Shown: piece after piece, positions 39,293 to 48,566 of the stretch | How the letters are laid out: each line of letters begins with the position of its first letter | How positions within the stretch are numbered: the stretch's first letter is position 1 | Source: Haloferula helveola | GTDB lineage: Bacteria; Verrucomicrobiota; Verrucomicrobiia; Verrucomicrobiales; Akkermansiaceae | Assembly (NCBI RefSeq): GCF_037076345.1 | Contig: NZ_AP024702.1 | Location: forward strand, 1,984,001-2,048,000 | Direction: 5' to 3' | Length of the DNA stretch: 64,000 nt | Made by a program: the position numbers and the translations under genes | The notes under the pieces: model-generated | Told to the model about the DNA's origin: nothing | What the model saw: the letters and a program-made list of their open reading frames with translations, nothing else | Database searches by the model: none

Positions 39293-40165
39293 TCACTCCT
39301 CCATCGGCGTCATGGTCACGCCGATGGTAAGTTGCTGGCCACCGCCGCCGACGACAGTTCCACGAAGCGGGCTGATATCGGAGAAGTCGCGGCCGTAGGC
39401 GAGGCGGACATGGGTGTCGGTCGGCACGAGATCGTTGGTCGGATCGAACTCGGTCCAGCCGAGACCCGGGCAGTACACAGATACCCACGCGTGTGTCGCA
39501 TCCGCACCCTGCATCCGGGGCTGACCGGGCGGTGGCTCGGTGCGGACGTAGCCACTGACGTAGCGGGCCGGCAACCCGATCGAGCGCAGGCACGCGATCT
39601 GGAAATGCGCGAAGTCCTGACACACGCCTTTCTTTTTCCTCAGCACGGTCGCCACTGGCGTCGATACGGTGGTCGCCGTAGGATCAAAGGAGAACTCTTC
39701 GTAAATCGCCCGCGTCAGCTCGCGTGCCCCCTCGAGCACCGGCGTGCCGTCCTTGAAGAAACGGGAGGCGTAGTTGGCGAACTCGCGCCCGACCGGAACC
39801 ACGCCCGAGGCAAACACATACTCGCAGGCGTCCGGATAGTCGCGGGAACCCTGGACGCGAACCTCGTCGCGCACCGCGGTCCATGGCAGCGACACCAACC
39901 CGACATCCTCTCCACTGACGGTGACGAGGCTGGTCGTCTTGACCTTCAGGCTGGTGTGAAGCTCCTGCAGGGCGAAGCGCTGGACCTCATTGCCGAAATA
40001 GTCGCGCGAAATCCGGACGTCGGCCGGCTCGGGCTCGACCTCCATTTCGAACTCCAGCACGTCCTGCCCCTCGCCCGTCATCGGCTTCAGCCGCGCGAGG
40101 TGGTGCGACGCCGACACTTCCTGACTGTAGTCGTACTGGGTCAGGTGCTCGATTCGGTATTTCAT
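39293..40165 (-). CDS. Transglutaminase-like protein with Bact_transglu_N domain
   Basis: The product has 290 residues from the ATG at 40165. The N-terminal beta domain begins MKYRIEHLTQYDYSQEV, a typical start. The transglutaminase core carries Cys182 (KKGVCQDFAH), His225 (DATHAWVSVY) and Asp242 (EFDPTNDLVPT), so the catalytic triad is complete. Such proteins can be peptidases, amidases or ligases; no substrate is known. It lies 13 bases after the ATP-grasp/alpha-E gene and is the last gene of a three-gene minus-strand operon. No signal peptide, so it acts in the cytoplasm. Confidence 0.9.
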   Translation of the reverse strand: MKYRIEHLTQYDYSQEVSASHHLARLKPMTGEGQDVLEFEMEVEPEPADVRISRDYFGNEVQRFALQELHTSLKVKTTSLVTVSGEDVGLVSLPWTAVRDEVRVQGSRDYPDACEYVFASGVVPVGREFANYASRFFKDGTPVLEGARELTRAIYEEFSFDPTATTVSTPVATVLRKKKGVCQDFAHFQIACLRSIGLPARYVSGYVRTEPPPGQPRMQGADATHAWVSVYCPGLGWTEFDPTNDLVPTDTHVRLAYGRDFSDISPLRGTVVGGGGQQLTIGVTMTPMEE

Positions 40166-40178
40166 CGGAAGAAGGAGG

Positions 40179-42758
40179 TCATGAAACACCGAGGCTGGGT
40201 CCCGCCACGGACGATTGTTCGGGCATCAGCACGGAGAAATAGACGCGGGTGAGGTCGCTGGAAATCGCCTCGACCGTGCCTTCGACGGTGCCGAGGAATT
40301 GCTTCACCTGCTCGATGTGCGTGAGCTCGTCGTTGAGGTCGTCGGCACTCAGTTCGGTCGTCCGGGTCTGCGTCAGAAGCGGCGCCAGCAGCTTGCGTGC
40401 TTCGGTGGCATACGGGCGGACCCGTTCGGCCGGCAGCAGCGCGAGATGCTGGTCGACGCGCTCGAACTGATACGCCAGCGAGCGCGGGTTCGTCGGGTCG
40501 TAGATCAGCAGGTCGAGCACCGGCAGCAGCCGTGGCGCGAAGAAATGGCGGCGCCGGTAGGTGATCGAGCTGTCGATGACCTCGAGCACCGACTCCAGCG
40601 GCCGCGGTTCGCCGCGCTCGTGGTAGCGCAGGGTCAGCTCGCCGAGCCGGATCAGGTAAAGTGCCCGCTCAAGCCGACGGCCGAGATCGAGGAACCGCCA
40701 GCCCTGGGTATGGGTCGTATTCTCCGAGGCCATCCCGGACAAGGCCGCGTGCAGGGTGATCGTCTGATCGAGGATCGGGATGAGATCGAGCAGGCGCCGG
40801 CCGCGTTTTCGCTGCAGGGCTTGGGCAAGCTGCTGGGTGATCCGCCAGCTGTCGTGGGAGAGCGCGTCCCGGGAAATGGAGGACACCCGCTGCAACACGT
40901 CATGGATGCGCCGCAGGCTGTTGACTTCGCCCGTTCCGAAAATCGCGTCGAAGAGCGCCCGCTCGAGACCATCGACGCCGAGCGCCGCCGGCTGCTGATG
41001 GGCGAGCGGCGCCGCGAGGTGGCCGAGTTCGACGACGGTCGACCACAGCGGCGCGACGTCCGGCAGTGCTCCGAATTCCCGCTCCGAAGTCATGCGGGCG
41101 ACAATCTGCCGGAGGACGCGGGCGGCGAATTCTGAGCGTTCGGCGTAGCGTCCGAGCCAGTAGAGGTTGTCCGCGGTACGGCTCGGGAAATCGGTCGCGC
41201 TGCGCCGCAGGGCCAACGGGTAGCGGGCGTCGTAGATCGATTGGTGATGAGGGACCTCATCCTTCGAAACGATCCATGTGTCCTTGCTGCCGCTGCCCTT
41301 CTGCATCGACATCGACACCGGCCGTTCCGGCCCCGACTCGCCGGCGAACCGGGTCAGTCCGCCTGGCATCACCGCGTAGCCGTCATCGGTCGCGACCAGA
41401 TGCACCCGCAGCGCGATCGTCCGCGCGTCGAAACCGTTGCCGTTCCACACCGGCGCGGTCGAGAAGGACACAATCTCCTGCGCGACGTAGTCCATCGGGT
41501 TGGCGCGGATGCTTTGCTCGAGGTGCTTGCGGTCGGCCTCCGACTCCTGGCCGGGGAAACGCACCTGGCGCTTGCCGCGCTCGAGAGCGCTCTTGATCAC
41601 CACCTTGTCGAGACGGCCCAGCACTTCCGTGAGGGCCTCGGGCTGGCCGCACCACCACGTCGCCACCGACGGCATCTTGAGATCCTCGCCAAGCAGCTCT
41701 CGGCAAACGATGGGAAGGAAGGCCAGCAACGCCGGAGACTCGGCCAGACCGCTGCCGGGCGGATTGAGCACCGCCACGTTGCCCGCACGTATGGCCCCGA
41801 GAATCCCAGCCACGCCGATCTGCGACTCGCTCATCAGTTCGAGCGGGTCGGCGAACTCCTCATCGAGGCGACGCAGGATCACATCGACCGGCTGAAGCCC
41901 GTCGAGCGTCTTCAGGTACACATGGTCGTCGCGCACCGTCAGGTCCTCCCCCTCGACCAGCGCGATCCCGAGATAGCGGGCGAGGAAGGCGTGTTCGAAG
42001 TAGGTCTCGGCCAGCGGCCCGGGCGTCAGCAGGACGATTCGCGGGTCCTCCTTGCGGCGAGGCGAGGCGTTGGCGATGGCCTCGAGGACCTCCCGGAAAT
42101 AATTCACCAAGCGGACCAGACGGCAGTCGCGCGCGACCTCCGGCACCATGCGCGTCTGCACCACCCGGTTCTCCAGAGCGTAGCCCATCCCGGACGGCGC
42201 CTGGGTGCGGTCGCCCAACACCCACCACTGGCCGTCGGCGGCGCGGGCGATGTCGACGGCGTAAAAGTGGAGGAAACGCCCGCGCGGTTGGGGGATCCCG
42301 GCACAGGGACGGAAGAAGCGAGGATTTCCGAAAACGACATCCGGCGGCAACAGTCCGCGCCGGATCAGCTCCCGCGAGCCGTAGCAGTCGGCGAGGATGC
42401 GGTCGAGAACGCGGGCCCGCTGCACCAGCGCGCCCTCGATCTTCTTCCACTCGTCCTCGGGAAGCACGAAAGGCACCGGATCGAGCTCCCACGGACGCTC
42501 CGTGCTACGGGACTCATCGTAGACATTGTAGGTGATCCCGTTCTCGTGGATCAGCTTCTGCGCCTGCTCCCAGCGGCGGACGAAGTCCTCCTTGCGGATC
42601 TTGCCGAAGGCCGAAAGGAACTCGTCCCACCCCTCGCGGAGCTTCCCGCCCTTGGAAAGCATCTCGTCATAGCGCCCGCCTTCCGGCCGGTAGCCACTCA
42701 GAAGAGACGCCGTTCCGGCCGGAATGCCGTCGTCAACCTGCGGCGCTCCGGGTTCCAT
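40179..42758 (-). CDS. Circularly permuted ATP-grasp protein fused to alpha-E domain
   Basis: The 859-residue protein combines two proteins that are often separate. Residues about 20-505 are a circularly permuted ATP-grasp domain (DUF404/DUF407): NGITYNVYDESRSTERPWEL, PFVLPEDEWKKIEGALVQRA, LTPGPLAETYFEHAFLARYLG, NPPGSGLAESPALLAFLP and the C-terminal VMPGGLTRFAG. Residues about 545-850 are the alpha-E (DUF403) helical domain: RTADNLYWLGRYAERSEFAARVLRQ. ATP-grasp enzymes form amide bonds; this group is predicted to make or modify peptides together with transglutaminase-fold partners. It lies 12 bases after the DUF2126 gene stop in the same operon. Confidence 0.93.
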   Translation of the reverse strand: MEPGAPQVDDGIPAGTASLLSGYRPEGGRYDEMLSKGGKLREGWDEFLSAFGKIRKEDFVRRWEQAQKLIHENGITYNVYDESRSTERPWELDPVPFVLPEDEWKKIEGALVQRARVLDRILADCYGSRELIRRGLLPPDVVFGNPRFFRPCAGIPQPRGRFLHFYAVDIARAADGQWWVLGDRTQAPSGMGYALENRVVQTRMVPEVARDCRLVRLVNYFREVLEAIANASPRRKEDPRIVLLTPGPLAETYFEHAFLARYLGIALVEGEDLTVRDDHVYLKTLDGLQPVDVILRRLDEEFADPLELMSESQIGVAGILGAIRAGNVAVLNPPGSGLAESPALLAFLPIVCRELLGEDLKMPSVATWWCGQPEALTEVLGRLDKVVIKSALERGKRQVRFPGQESEADRKHLEQSIRANPMDYVAQEIVSFSTAPVWNGNGFDARTIALRVHLVATDDGYAVMPGGLTRFAGESGPERPVSMSMQKGSGSKDTWIVSKDEVPHHQSIYDARYPLALRRSATDFPSRTADNLYWLGRYAERSEFAARVLRQIVARMTSEREFGALPDVAPLWSTVVELGHLAAPLAHQQPAALGVDGLERALFDAIFGTGEVNSLRRIHDVLQRVSSISRDALSHDSWRITQQLAQALQRKRGRRLLDLIPILDQTITLHAALSGMASENTTHTQGWRFLDLGRRLERALYLIRLGELTLRYHERGEPRPLESVLEVIDSSITYRRRHFFAPRLLPVLDLLIYDPTNPRSLAYQFERVDQHLALLPAERVRPYATEARKLLAPLLTQTRTTELSADDLNDELTHIEQVKQFLGTVEGTVEAISSDLTRVYFSVLMPEQSSVAGPSLGVS

Positions 42759-42770
42759 GGGTTCGATCTA

Positions 42771-45700
42771 TCAGGCCTGCAAATCGAGCGTAAGGGGAAA
42801 TTCCCGGCCGAGCGGCTCATACTCCGGTTCCAGCGGCCCCGGAGTGTGCCCGAAGCCGATGAATCGCTCCTTCCGCCGGCCGTGGGCCGACTCGGCATTG
42901 ACCGGAAAGTCTTCGTAGGAACGTCCGCCCGGGTGGGTGACGTGATACTCGCAGCCGCCGATCGAACGGGCATTCCAGCGGTCGACGACATCAAAGGTCA
43001 GCGGCGCCTGAACCTGCATCGTCGGGTGGCGGGCCGAGAACGGCGCCCAAGCACGGAAGCGGACGCCGGCGACGTATTCGCCCGGCCGCCCGGTCGGGTG
43101 CAGCGGCACGCGACGGCCGTTGCAGGTGATGACATGCCGCGGATCGGTCATGCCGGCGACCTTCACCTGAACCCGCTCGACCGACGAATCGACGTAGCGG
43201 GCGGTGCCTCCGGCGGCCTGCTCCTCGCCGAGCACGTGCCACGGCTCGATCGCCTGACGGAGCTCGAGCTCGATCCCGCGATGCGCGATGGTGCCAATCT
43301 CCGGGAAGCGGAACTCGCGGTGCGGTGCGAACCACGCGGGATCGAAGTCAAAACCATGGCGCTGGAAGTCTTCCACGACATCCTCGAAGTCCTCGGCAAT
43401 GAAGTGCGGCAGCATGAATTTGTCGTGCAGCGACGTTCCCCATCGCACCAGCGACTCGCGGTAGGGATCTTCACGGAAGCGGCTGATCGCGGCACGCACC
43501 AGCAATTGCTGGACGAGGCTCATCTCGGCGTGCGGCGGCATCTCAAAGGCACGCATTTCGAGCAACCCGAGGCGGCCGCTCGAGCTGTCGGGCGAGTAGA
43601 GCTTGTCGATGCAGAACTCGGCGCGGTGGGTGTTGCCGGTGATGTCCACCAGCATGTTGCGCATCACGCGGTCGACCAACCACGGGCAGTTGTCCTGGAT
43701 GGTGTCGTGCTCCGGCAGCTGGCGGAACGCGATCTCCATTTCGTGCAACGCGTCGTCCCGCGCCTCGTCGACCCGCGGCGCCTGACTGGTCGGACCGATG
43801 AACAGTCCGGAGAACAGGTAGGATAGCGACGGATGGTTGTGCCAGTAGCTGACGAGGCTGCGGAGGATCTGCGGATGGCGGAGGAACGGACTCTCGAGCG
43901 TGCTCGATCCGCCGACCACGATGTGGTTGCCGCCGCCGGTGCCCGAGTGGCGGCCGTCGACCAGGAACTTCTCGGTGCCGAGCCTTGAACTACGGGCATC
44001 CTCGTAGACGCCGCGGGTAATCGTCTTCAGCTCGTCCCAGTTCCGCGCGGGGTGGATGTTCACCTCGATCACACCGGGATCCGGTGTCACCGAGAAATGG
44101 TTCAGGCGCGGGTCGCGGGGCGGCAGGTAGCCTTCGATCATCACCGGTAGGCCGAGCTCCGCGGCGGTGTCCTCGATCGCCCCGACCAGCTCGAGGTAGT
44201 CCTCGGCGCGGCGCAGCGGCGGCATGAAGATGTTCAGGTGCCCCTCGCGCGGCTCGACGCAGAGCGCGGTGCGGACGATATCAGAAGCCGGCTGGCCGCG
44301 GAAGAAGTCTTCCGGGTGGCCGCCGTCGTAGCGGGAAGATACGGCCGCCCCCTCATCACCGGCACCCGGTCCCTCGACTCCCGGAAACTGGTGCTTCGGC
44401 TCCGGAGCACCGGTCGAACCGTCGATCGCCCCGCCGGCCGTGAGCCGGTAGGCGGGAAATGGCGAACGCGGAATGCTCGGATCGGCGGGCTCGACGACGG
44501 GACCCCAGTGCTCGTCGGTCCATGGCAGGCTGTCGAGCGGCAGGCGCAAGCCAAGTGCCGAGTCGCCGGGCAGCAGATAGAGGCGCTCCGGGCGCAGGAA
44601 CCAGTCGCCGGTGATCCATTCCTCCGGATCCAGCCCCCGCCACAGCGGCAGGACATGGCCGACCACCTTGTCGAGCTTCTGCTCGAAGATCCGCGCGAGG
44701 CGCTTGCGCTCGATCTCGTCGTCGAGCTTCGAGTCGAAGGGATCGACATTCGTCGGCAGGCGCCTTTCACGCCACATGTAGTACCAAGCATCCTCGTAGG
44801 CGGGCATGGCATGGTCGCCATCGACCTTGAGACGCTCGGCGAGGCTTTCGATGAAAGCGAGCGAGTCGTTTTCGTCGTGACCGTAGTCGCGGCCTTCCAC
44901 CGCGATCAGCTCCTTGTCCTTCCAGACCGGCACGCCGTCGGTCCGCCAGTGGCAGCTGAAGCTCCAGCGCGGCAGTTGCTCGCCGGGGTACCATTTCCCC
45001 TGGCCGTGGTGGAGGAAGCCCCCCGGAGCGAAGCGTCCGAAAAGCTTGCGCAGCAGGTCGTCGGCGAGACCGCGCTTGTTCGGTCCCATGGCGGCGGTGT
45101 TCCACTCGTCACCTTCCATGTCGTCGATCGAGACGAAGGTCGGCTCGCCGCCCATCGTCAGCTTGAGACCGCCCTTGGCGAGGCGTTCGTCGACCGCCTT
45201 GCCGAGCGCGTCGATCCGCTTCCACTCCTTGCGGCTGTATGGCTTCGTGACACGCGGGATTTCCCGCACGCGGGTCACCTCCATCTCGAACTCGAACTCG
45301 CACTCGCACTTCGCGAGCAGATGCCCGGTCACCGGCGCTGCCGAGCTCGGCTCGGGCGTCGCGGCCAGCGGGATGTGGCCTTCGCCGGTGCACAGACCCG
45401 AGGTCGGATCGAAGCCGACCCAGCCGGCTCCCGGCAGGTAAACCTCGGTCCACGCGTGAAGGTCGGTGAAGTCCTCTTCCGGTCCTTCGGGTCCTTCGAT
45501 CGGCTTGATGTCCGGCTTGAGCTGGATGAGGTAGCCGGAAACGAACCGCGCGGCGAAGCCGAGATGCCGCAGCAGCTGGACCAGCAGCCACGCGCTGTCG
45601 CGGCATGATCCGGACCGCTTTTCCAAAGTCTCCTCGGGCTTCTGCACGCCGGGCTCGAGGCGGACGAGGTAATCGATGCGCTTCTCGAGTAGCTGGTTGA

Positions 45701-46148
45701 GGCGGACGAGGTAGTCGATCGTCCGCTCCTTGCCGATCGTCGGGCGGCATTCCTCGATGAGCTTCTTCAGCAGCGGGCCCGGCTCGTTGAGCGTCCGGAA
45801 CGGCGCGAGTTCGCTGGCCTGCCAGTTGGCGTAGGTGAACGGCCAGTGCTGCGCTTCCTCATCGAGGAAGAAGTCGAACGGATTGATCGAAGAAAGGTCG
45901 GCGACGAGATCGACCTGGATCTCGAACTCGCGCACCTGCTCGGGGAAGACGAGGCGCGCCAGGAAGTTGCCGAACGGGTCCTGCTGCCAGTTCAGGAAGT
46001 GGCCCTCGGGGCCGATCTTCAGCGAGTAGGAAAGGATCTGGGTGCGGTTGTGCGGCGCGGGACGCAGACGGACGACCTGTGGGGAGAGCGGAACGGGCCG
46101 GTCATAGACGTATTTCGTCCGGTGACGGATGGCGCAGTGAATCGACAT
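42771..46148 (-). CDS. Transglutaminase-DUF2126 protein
   Basis: The product has 1,125 residues from the ATG at 46148; a longer in-frame start at 46265 is less likely because MSIHCAIRHRTKYVYDRP is the usual beginning. An N-terminal beta domain is followed by a transglutaminase core with Cys182 (RSGSCRDSAW), His231 (DLHAWTEVYLPG) and Asp248 (VGFDPTSG). From about residue 320 the large DUF2126 domain begins (LTMGGEPTFVSIDDMEGDEW) and fills the rest. It is the first gene of the operon with the ATP-grasp/alpha-E and small transglutaminase genes; the three are a widely conserved set proposed to build and cut peptide products. Cytoplasmic, no signal. Confidence 0.93.
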   Translation of the reverse strand: MSIHCAIRHRTKYVYDRPVPLSPQVVRLRPAPHNRTQILSYSLKIGPEGHFLNWQQDPFGNFLARLVFPEQVREFEIQVDLVADLSSINPFDFFLDEEAQHWPFTYANWQASELAPFRTLNEPGPLLKKLIEECRPTIGKERTIDYLVRLNQLLEKRIDYLVRLEPGVQKPEETLEKRSGSCRDSAWLLVQLLRHLGFAARFVSGYLIQLKPDIKPIEGPEGPEEDFTDLHAWTEVYLPGAGWVGFDPTSGLCTGEGHIPLAATPEPSSAAPVTGHLLAKCECEFEFEMEVTRVREIPRVTKPYSRKEWKRIDALGKAVDERLAKGGLKLTMGGEPTFVSIDDMEGDEWNTAAMGPNKRGLADDLLRKLFGRFAPGGFLHHGQGKWYPGEQLPRWSFSCHWRTDGVPVWKDKELIAVEGRDYGHDENDSLAFIESLAERLKVDGDHAMPAYEDAWYYMWRERRLPTNVDPFDSKLDDEIERKRLARIFEQKLDKVVGHVLPLWRGLDPEEWITGDWFLRPERLYLLPGDSALGLRLPLDSLPWTDEHWGPVVEPADPSIPRSPFPAYRLTAGGAIDGSTGAPEPKHQFPGVEGPGAGDEGAAVSSRYDGGHPEDFFRGQPASDIVRTALCVEPREGHLNIFMPPLRRAEDYLELVGAIEDTAAELGLPVMIEGYLPPRDPRLNHFSVTPDPGVIEVNIHPARNWDELKTITRGVYEDARSSRLGTEKFLVDGRHSGTGGGNHIVVGGSSTLESPFLRHPQILRSLVSYWHNHPSLSYLFSGLFIGPTSQAPRVDEARDDALHEMEIAFRQLPEHDTIQDNCPWLVDRVMRNMLVDITGNTHRAEFCIDKLYSPDSSSGRLGLLEMRAFEMPPHAEMSLVQQLLVRAAISRFREDPYRESLVRWGTSLHDKFMLPHFIAEDFEDVVEDFQRHGFDFDPAWFAPHREFRFPEIGTIAHRGIELELRQAIEPWHVLGEEQAAGGTARYVDSSVERVQVKVAGMTDPRHVITCNGRRVPLHPTGRPGEYVAGVRFRAWAPFSARHPTMQVQAPLTFDVVDRWNARSIGGCEYHVTHPGGRSYEDFPVNAESAHGRRKERFIGFGHTPGPLEPEYEPLGREFPLTLDLQA

Positions 46149-46295
46149 GGGTGCAGTATGGAGCAGGACGAGTGCCGTGTCCCGAGCAAGCATTTTTGGC
46201 AATTTTGTCGTAACGCCCGGACACCCCGACCCCATTTCATCCGTAACAGGCCCGGAATAAGGCAAATCACGCCACCAGCCGGTCCGTCCGAACCC

Positions 46296-47642
46296 ATGAG
46301 AACCCTAGCTTTTCTTCTATTAACCGCCGGTTTCGCGCTGGCTGCCGGCCGGCCGAATGTCCTGATGATCGCGGTCGACGACCTCAACCACTGGGTCGGA
46401 CACCTCGAACGGAACCCCCAGACCCGCACTCCGAACATCGACCGGCTCGCGGCGATGGGCACCACCTTCACCAGCGCCTACTGCGCCGTGCCCGCCTGCG
46501 AGCCGTCGAGGGTGGCACTGATGGGCGGGCGGCGTCCGTGGACCACCGGGTGCTACTACAACGGCGACTCGTGGAAGCGCTTCCAGAAACCCGGCGAGGG
46601 GCTGAGCGCCCAGTTCCTCAAAGCGGGCTACCGTGTCGCCGGCGCGGGCAAGATCTACCACTCGATGGGCTACCACCCGGAAGAGTGGACGGAGTACATC
46701 GACGCGTCCGGCATGACATTGAACGGCAAGGGAGTTTCGAAGTACGATGGTTACCTGAATCGGAAGACTTTCCCCGATCTGAAGGACGACGATCTTCTCG
46801 ACTGGCACGCGGTCGATTACTGCATCGAGCGCATGATGAAGGAAGACGAGCAACCGTTCTTCCTCGCCTGCGGACTTTACAAGCCGCACCTGCCCTTCGT
46901 CGCTCCCCGGAAATACTACGACGATTTCCCGCTCAAGAAGGTCAAGCTGCCTCCCCATCGTGACGATGATCTCGATGACGTGCCGCCCGCCGGCGTGAAG
47001 ATGGCAAAACCGCAGGCCGACCACGCGAAGATGGTGAAGAACAACCAGTGGAAGGTCGCAATCCAGTCGTATCTGGCGACCATTTCCTACACCGACATGA
47101 ACGTCGGCCGGTTGCTCGACGCGCTGGAGAAGAGTCCGCATCGCGACAACACGATCGTGGTGCTGTGGAGCGACCACGGTTGGTCCCTTGGCGAGAAAAA
47201 GCACTGGAGGAAGTTCGCGCTGTGGGAGGAACCGACGCGGACCGTCTTCATCTGGTCGGCCCCGGGAGTGACCAAAGCGGGCACAAAGTGCGACCGCCCT
47301 GTGGACCTGATGAGTGTCTATCCGACGCTGTGCTCGCTGGCCTCGATCGAGAAGCCGTCCCACCTCGAAGGCCAAGACATCACGCCGCTGCTGCGCGATC
47401 CGGGTGCGACGTGGGAGCATCCTGCCATCACCACCCACGGGCGGGGCAATCACGCGGTCCGGAGCGGGAGCCACCGCTACATCCGCTACGCGAACGGCGA
47501 CCGCGAACTCTACGACCACCGCGACGATCCCTATGAGTGGACGAATCTCGCGAAGAACAAGGAGTCGGCGAAGCTGATAAAGGAGTTCGACGCGTTGCTG
47601 CCGGAGAAGGAAGCATCTGAATCGCGCAAGAAGTCCAAATAG
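46296..47642 (+). CDS. Secreted sulfatase, iduronate-2-sulfatase-like
   Basis: The product has 448 residues with a signal peptide (RTLAFLLLTAGFALAAG). Motifs: NVLMIAVDDLNHWVG, the modification site C68-E-P-S-R, AGAGKIYHSMGY, FFLACGLYKPHLPFVAP and VVLWSDHGWSLGEKKHWRKF. This set is typical of iduronate-2-sulfatase-like enzymes, which are common in marine PVC bacteria. The substrate is unknown. The ATG at 46296 is the start; a much longer open frame upstream is antisense to the DUF2126 gene. It is transcribed divergently from that operon with 147 bases between them. Confidence 0.92.
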   Translation: MRTLAFLLLTAGFALAAGRPNVLMIAVDDLNHWVGHLERNPQTRTPNIDRLAAMGTTFTSAYCAVPACEPSRVALMGGRRPWTTGCYYNGDSWKRFQKPGEGLSAQFLKAGYRVAGAGKIYHSMGYHPEEWTEYIDASGMTLNGKGVSKYDGYLNRKTFPDLKDDDLLDWHAVDYCIERMMKEDEQPFFLACGLYKPHLPFVAPRKYYDDFPLKKVKLPPHRDDDLDDVPPAGVKMAKPQADHAKMVKNNQWKVAIQSYLATISYTDMNVGRLLDALEKSPHRDNTIVVLWSDHGWSLGEKKHWRKFALWEEPTRTVFIWSAPGVTKAGTKCDRPVDLMSVYPTLCSLASIEKPSHLEGQDITPLLRDPGATWEHPAITTHGRGNHAVRSGSHRYIRYANGDRELYDHRDDPYEWTNLAKNKESAKLIKEFDALLPEKEASESRKKSK

Positions 47643-47704
47643 CGGGCCGCAACCGAACCGCCGATTGACAGTCCCTGCCGGGCGGCCGAGAGACTGGGGT
47701 CGTC

Positions 47705-48178
47705 ATGCCCCTCTGGCTCAAAATTCTCATCAGCGTCATCGTCGCCGAAGTCCTTGGCGGACTCGGTGGCATCATCACGGCGTCTTCGATCGGCGACTGG
47801 TATGCCGCGCTGAACCGGCCGCCGGGCAATCCGCCGAACTGGGTCTTCGGACCCGTCTGGACCCTGCTTTACGCCCTGATCGGGATCAGCTTCGCGCTGG
47901 TCTGGCACCGGGCGCCGCGGGGCAAGGCCAAGTCGGCGGCACTGATCGCCTTCGCCGTGCAGTTCGTCCTGAATCTCGCGTGGACTCCGGTCTTCTTCGG
48001 CGCCCACCAGATTGGCGCGGCCTTGGTGGTGATTGTCGGGCTGCTGGTCGCGATCGCGATCACCATCGTGCGTTTCCGACAGCTGGTGCCGGTATCCGCT
48101 GCGCTGCTGGTGCCCTACATCCTGTGGGTCGGCTACGCGACCTACCTGAATGCCGGTTACCTCGTGCTGAACCGGTGA
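47705..48178 (+). CDS. tspO: TspO/MBR-family membrane protein
   Basis: The product has 157 residues with five transmembrane segments and Trp-rich motifs of the family: WYAALNRPPGNPPNWVFGP, WTLLYALIGISFALVW, NLAWTPVFFGAHQIGAAL and PYILWVGYATYLN. TspO proteins bind tetrapyrroles such as haem and porphyrins and are linked to stress and light responses. In this region rich in haem proteins such a role is plausible but not shown. It lies 62 bases after the sulfatase gene on the same strand. A long repeat-rich stretch follows. Confidence 0.93.
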   Translation: MPLWLKILISVIVAEVLGGLGGIITASSIGDWYAALNRPPGNPPNWVFGPVWTLLYALIGISFALVWHRAPRGKAKSAALIAFAVQFVLNLAWTPVFFGAHQIGAALVVIVGLLVAIAITIVRFRQLVPVSAALLVPYILWVGYATYLNAGYLVLNR

Positions 48179-48566
48179 GGTAGTCGGGGTTCCGACCACG
48201 AGCGGGGAAAGTCGACGGCGATATTTTTTGGCCCCGAAGGGCCGTCGGTAGTCTGAGGAACCTAATGGGCGTGGGCACTCTTCAGCCGCGGAGGTGCGCA
48301 GGTATTCTTCAGCGCCGAAGGTGCGCCGGCACTTAGCCACGGGGTTCACCCCGTGGACAAAATGCCGCGGAACGATTGAGCCCCGCGAGGGGCGTAGGCG
48401 GACTTGGAGATGCCCTCCCGCTCCGCCTGCGCACCTTCGGCGCTTGGATCCACCCCCTCGCCACGACCACGGGGTAAACCCCGTGGCTAAATGCCGGCGC
48501 CCCTCCGGGGCTGGGAATTCCCTGCACCCCGGTCAGCCAGGTTCGCCCCCGCCTTTCTGGATCAAA
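48179..48566. other. Intergenic region rich in inverted repeats
   Basis: This 388-base gap lies between the convergent tspO and Cys-rich protein genes. It holds several hairpins and a long-range inverted repeat (see the repeat entry). No credible coding region or RNA gene was seen. Confidence 0.6.
48311..48504. repeat. Nested inverted repeats with paired hairpins
   Basis: A perfect 16-base sequence AGCGCCGAAGGTGCGC at 48311-48326 recurs inverted at 48429-48444. Two hairpins share the stem CCACGGGG/CCCCGTGG with different loops: TTCA at 48337-48356 and TAAA at 48467-48486. They sit in opposite contexts (TTAGCCACGGGG and CCCCGTGGCTAA). A third hairpin GCCCC-GCGA-GGGGC is at 48380-48393. The whole block is probably made of several inserted repeat units. 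Confidence 0.75.

Noticed and set aside
41241-43826. Long plus-strand reading frame across the ATP-grasp and DUF2126 genes
   Set aside because: It crosses the boundary of two well-supported minus-strand genes and has no family motifs.
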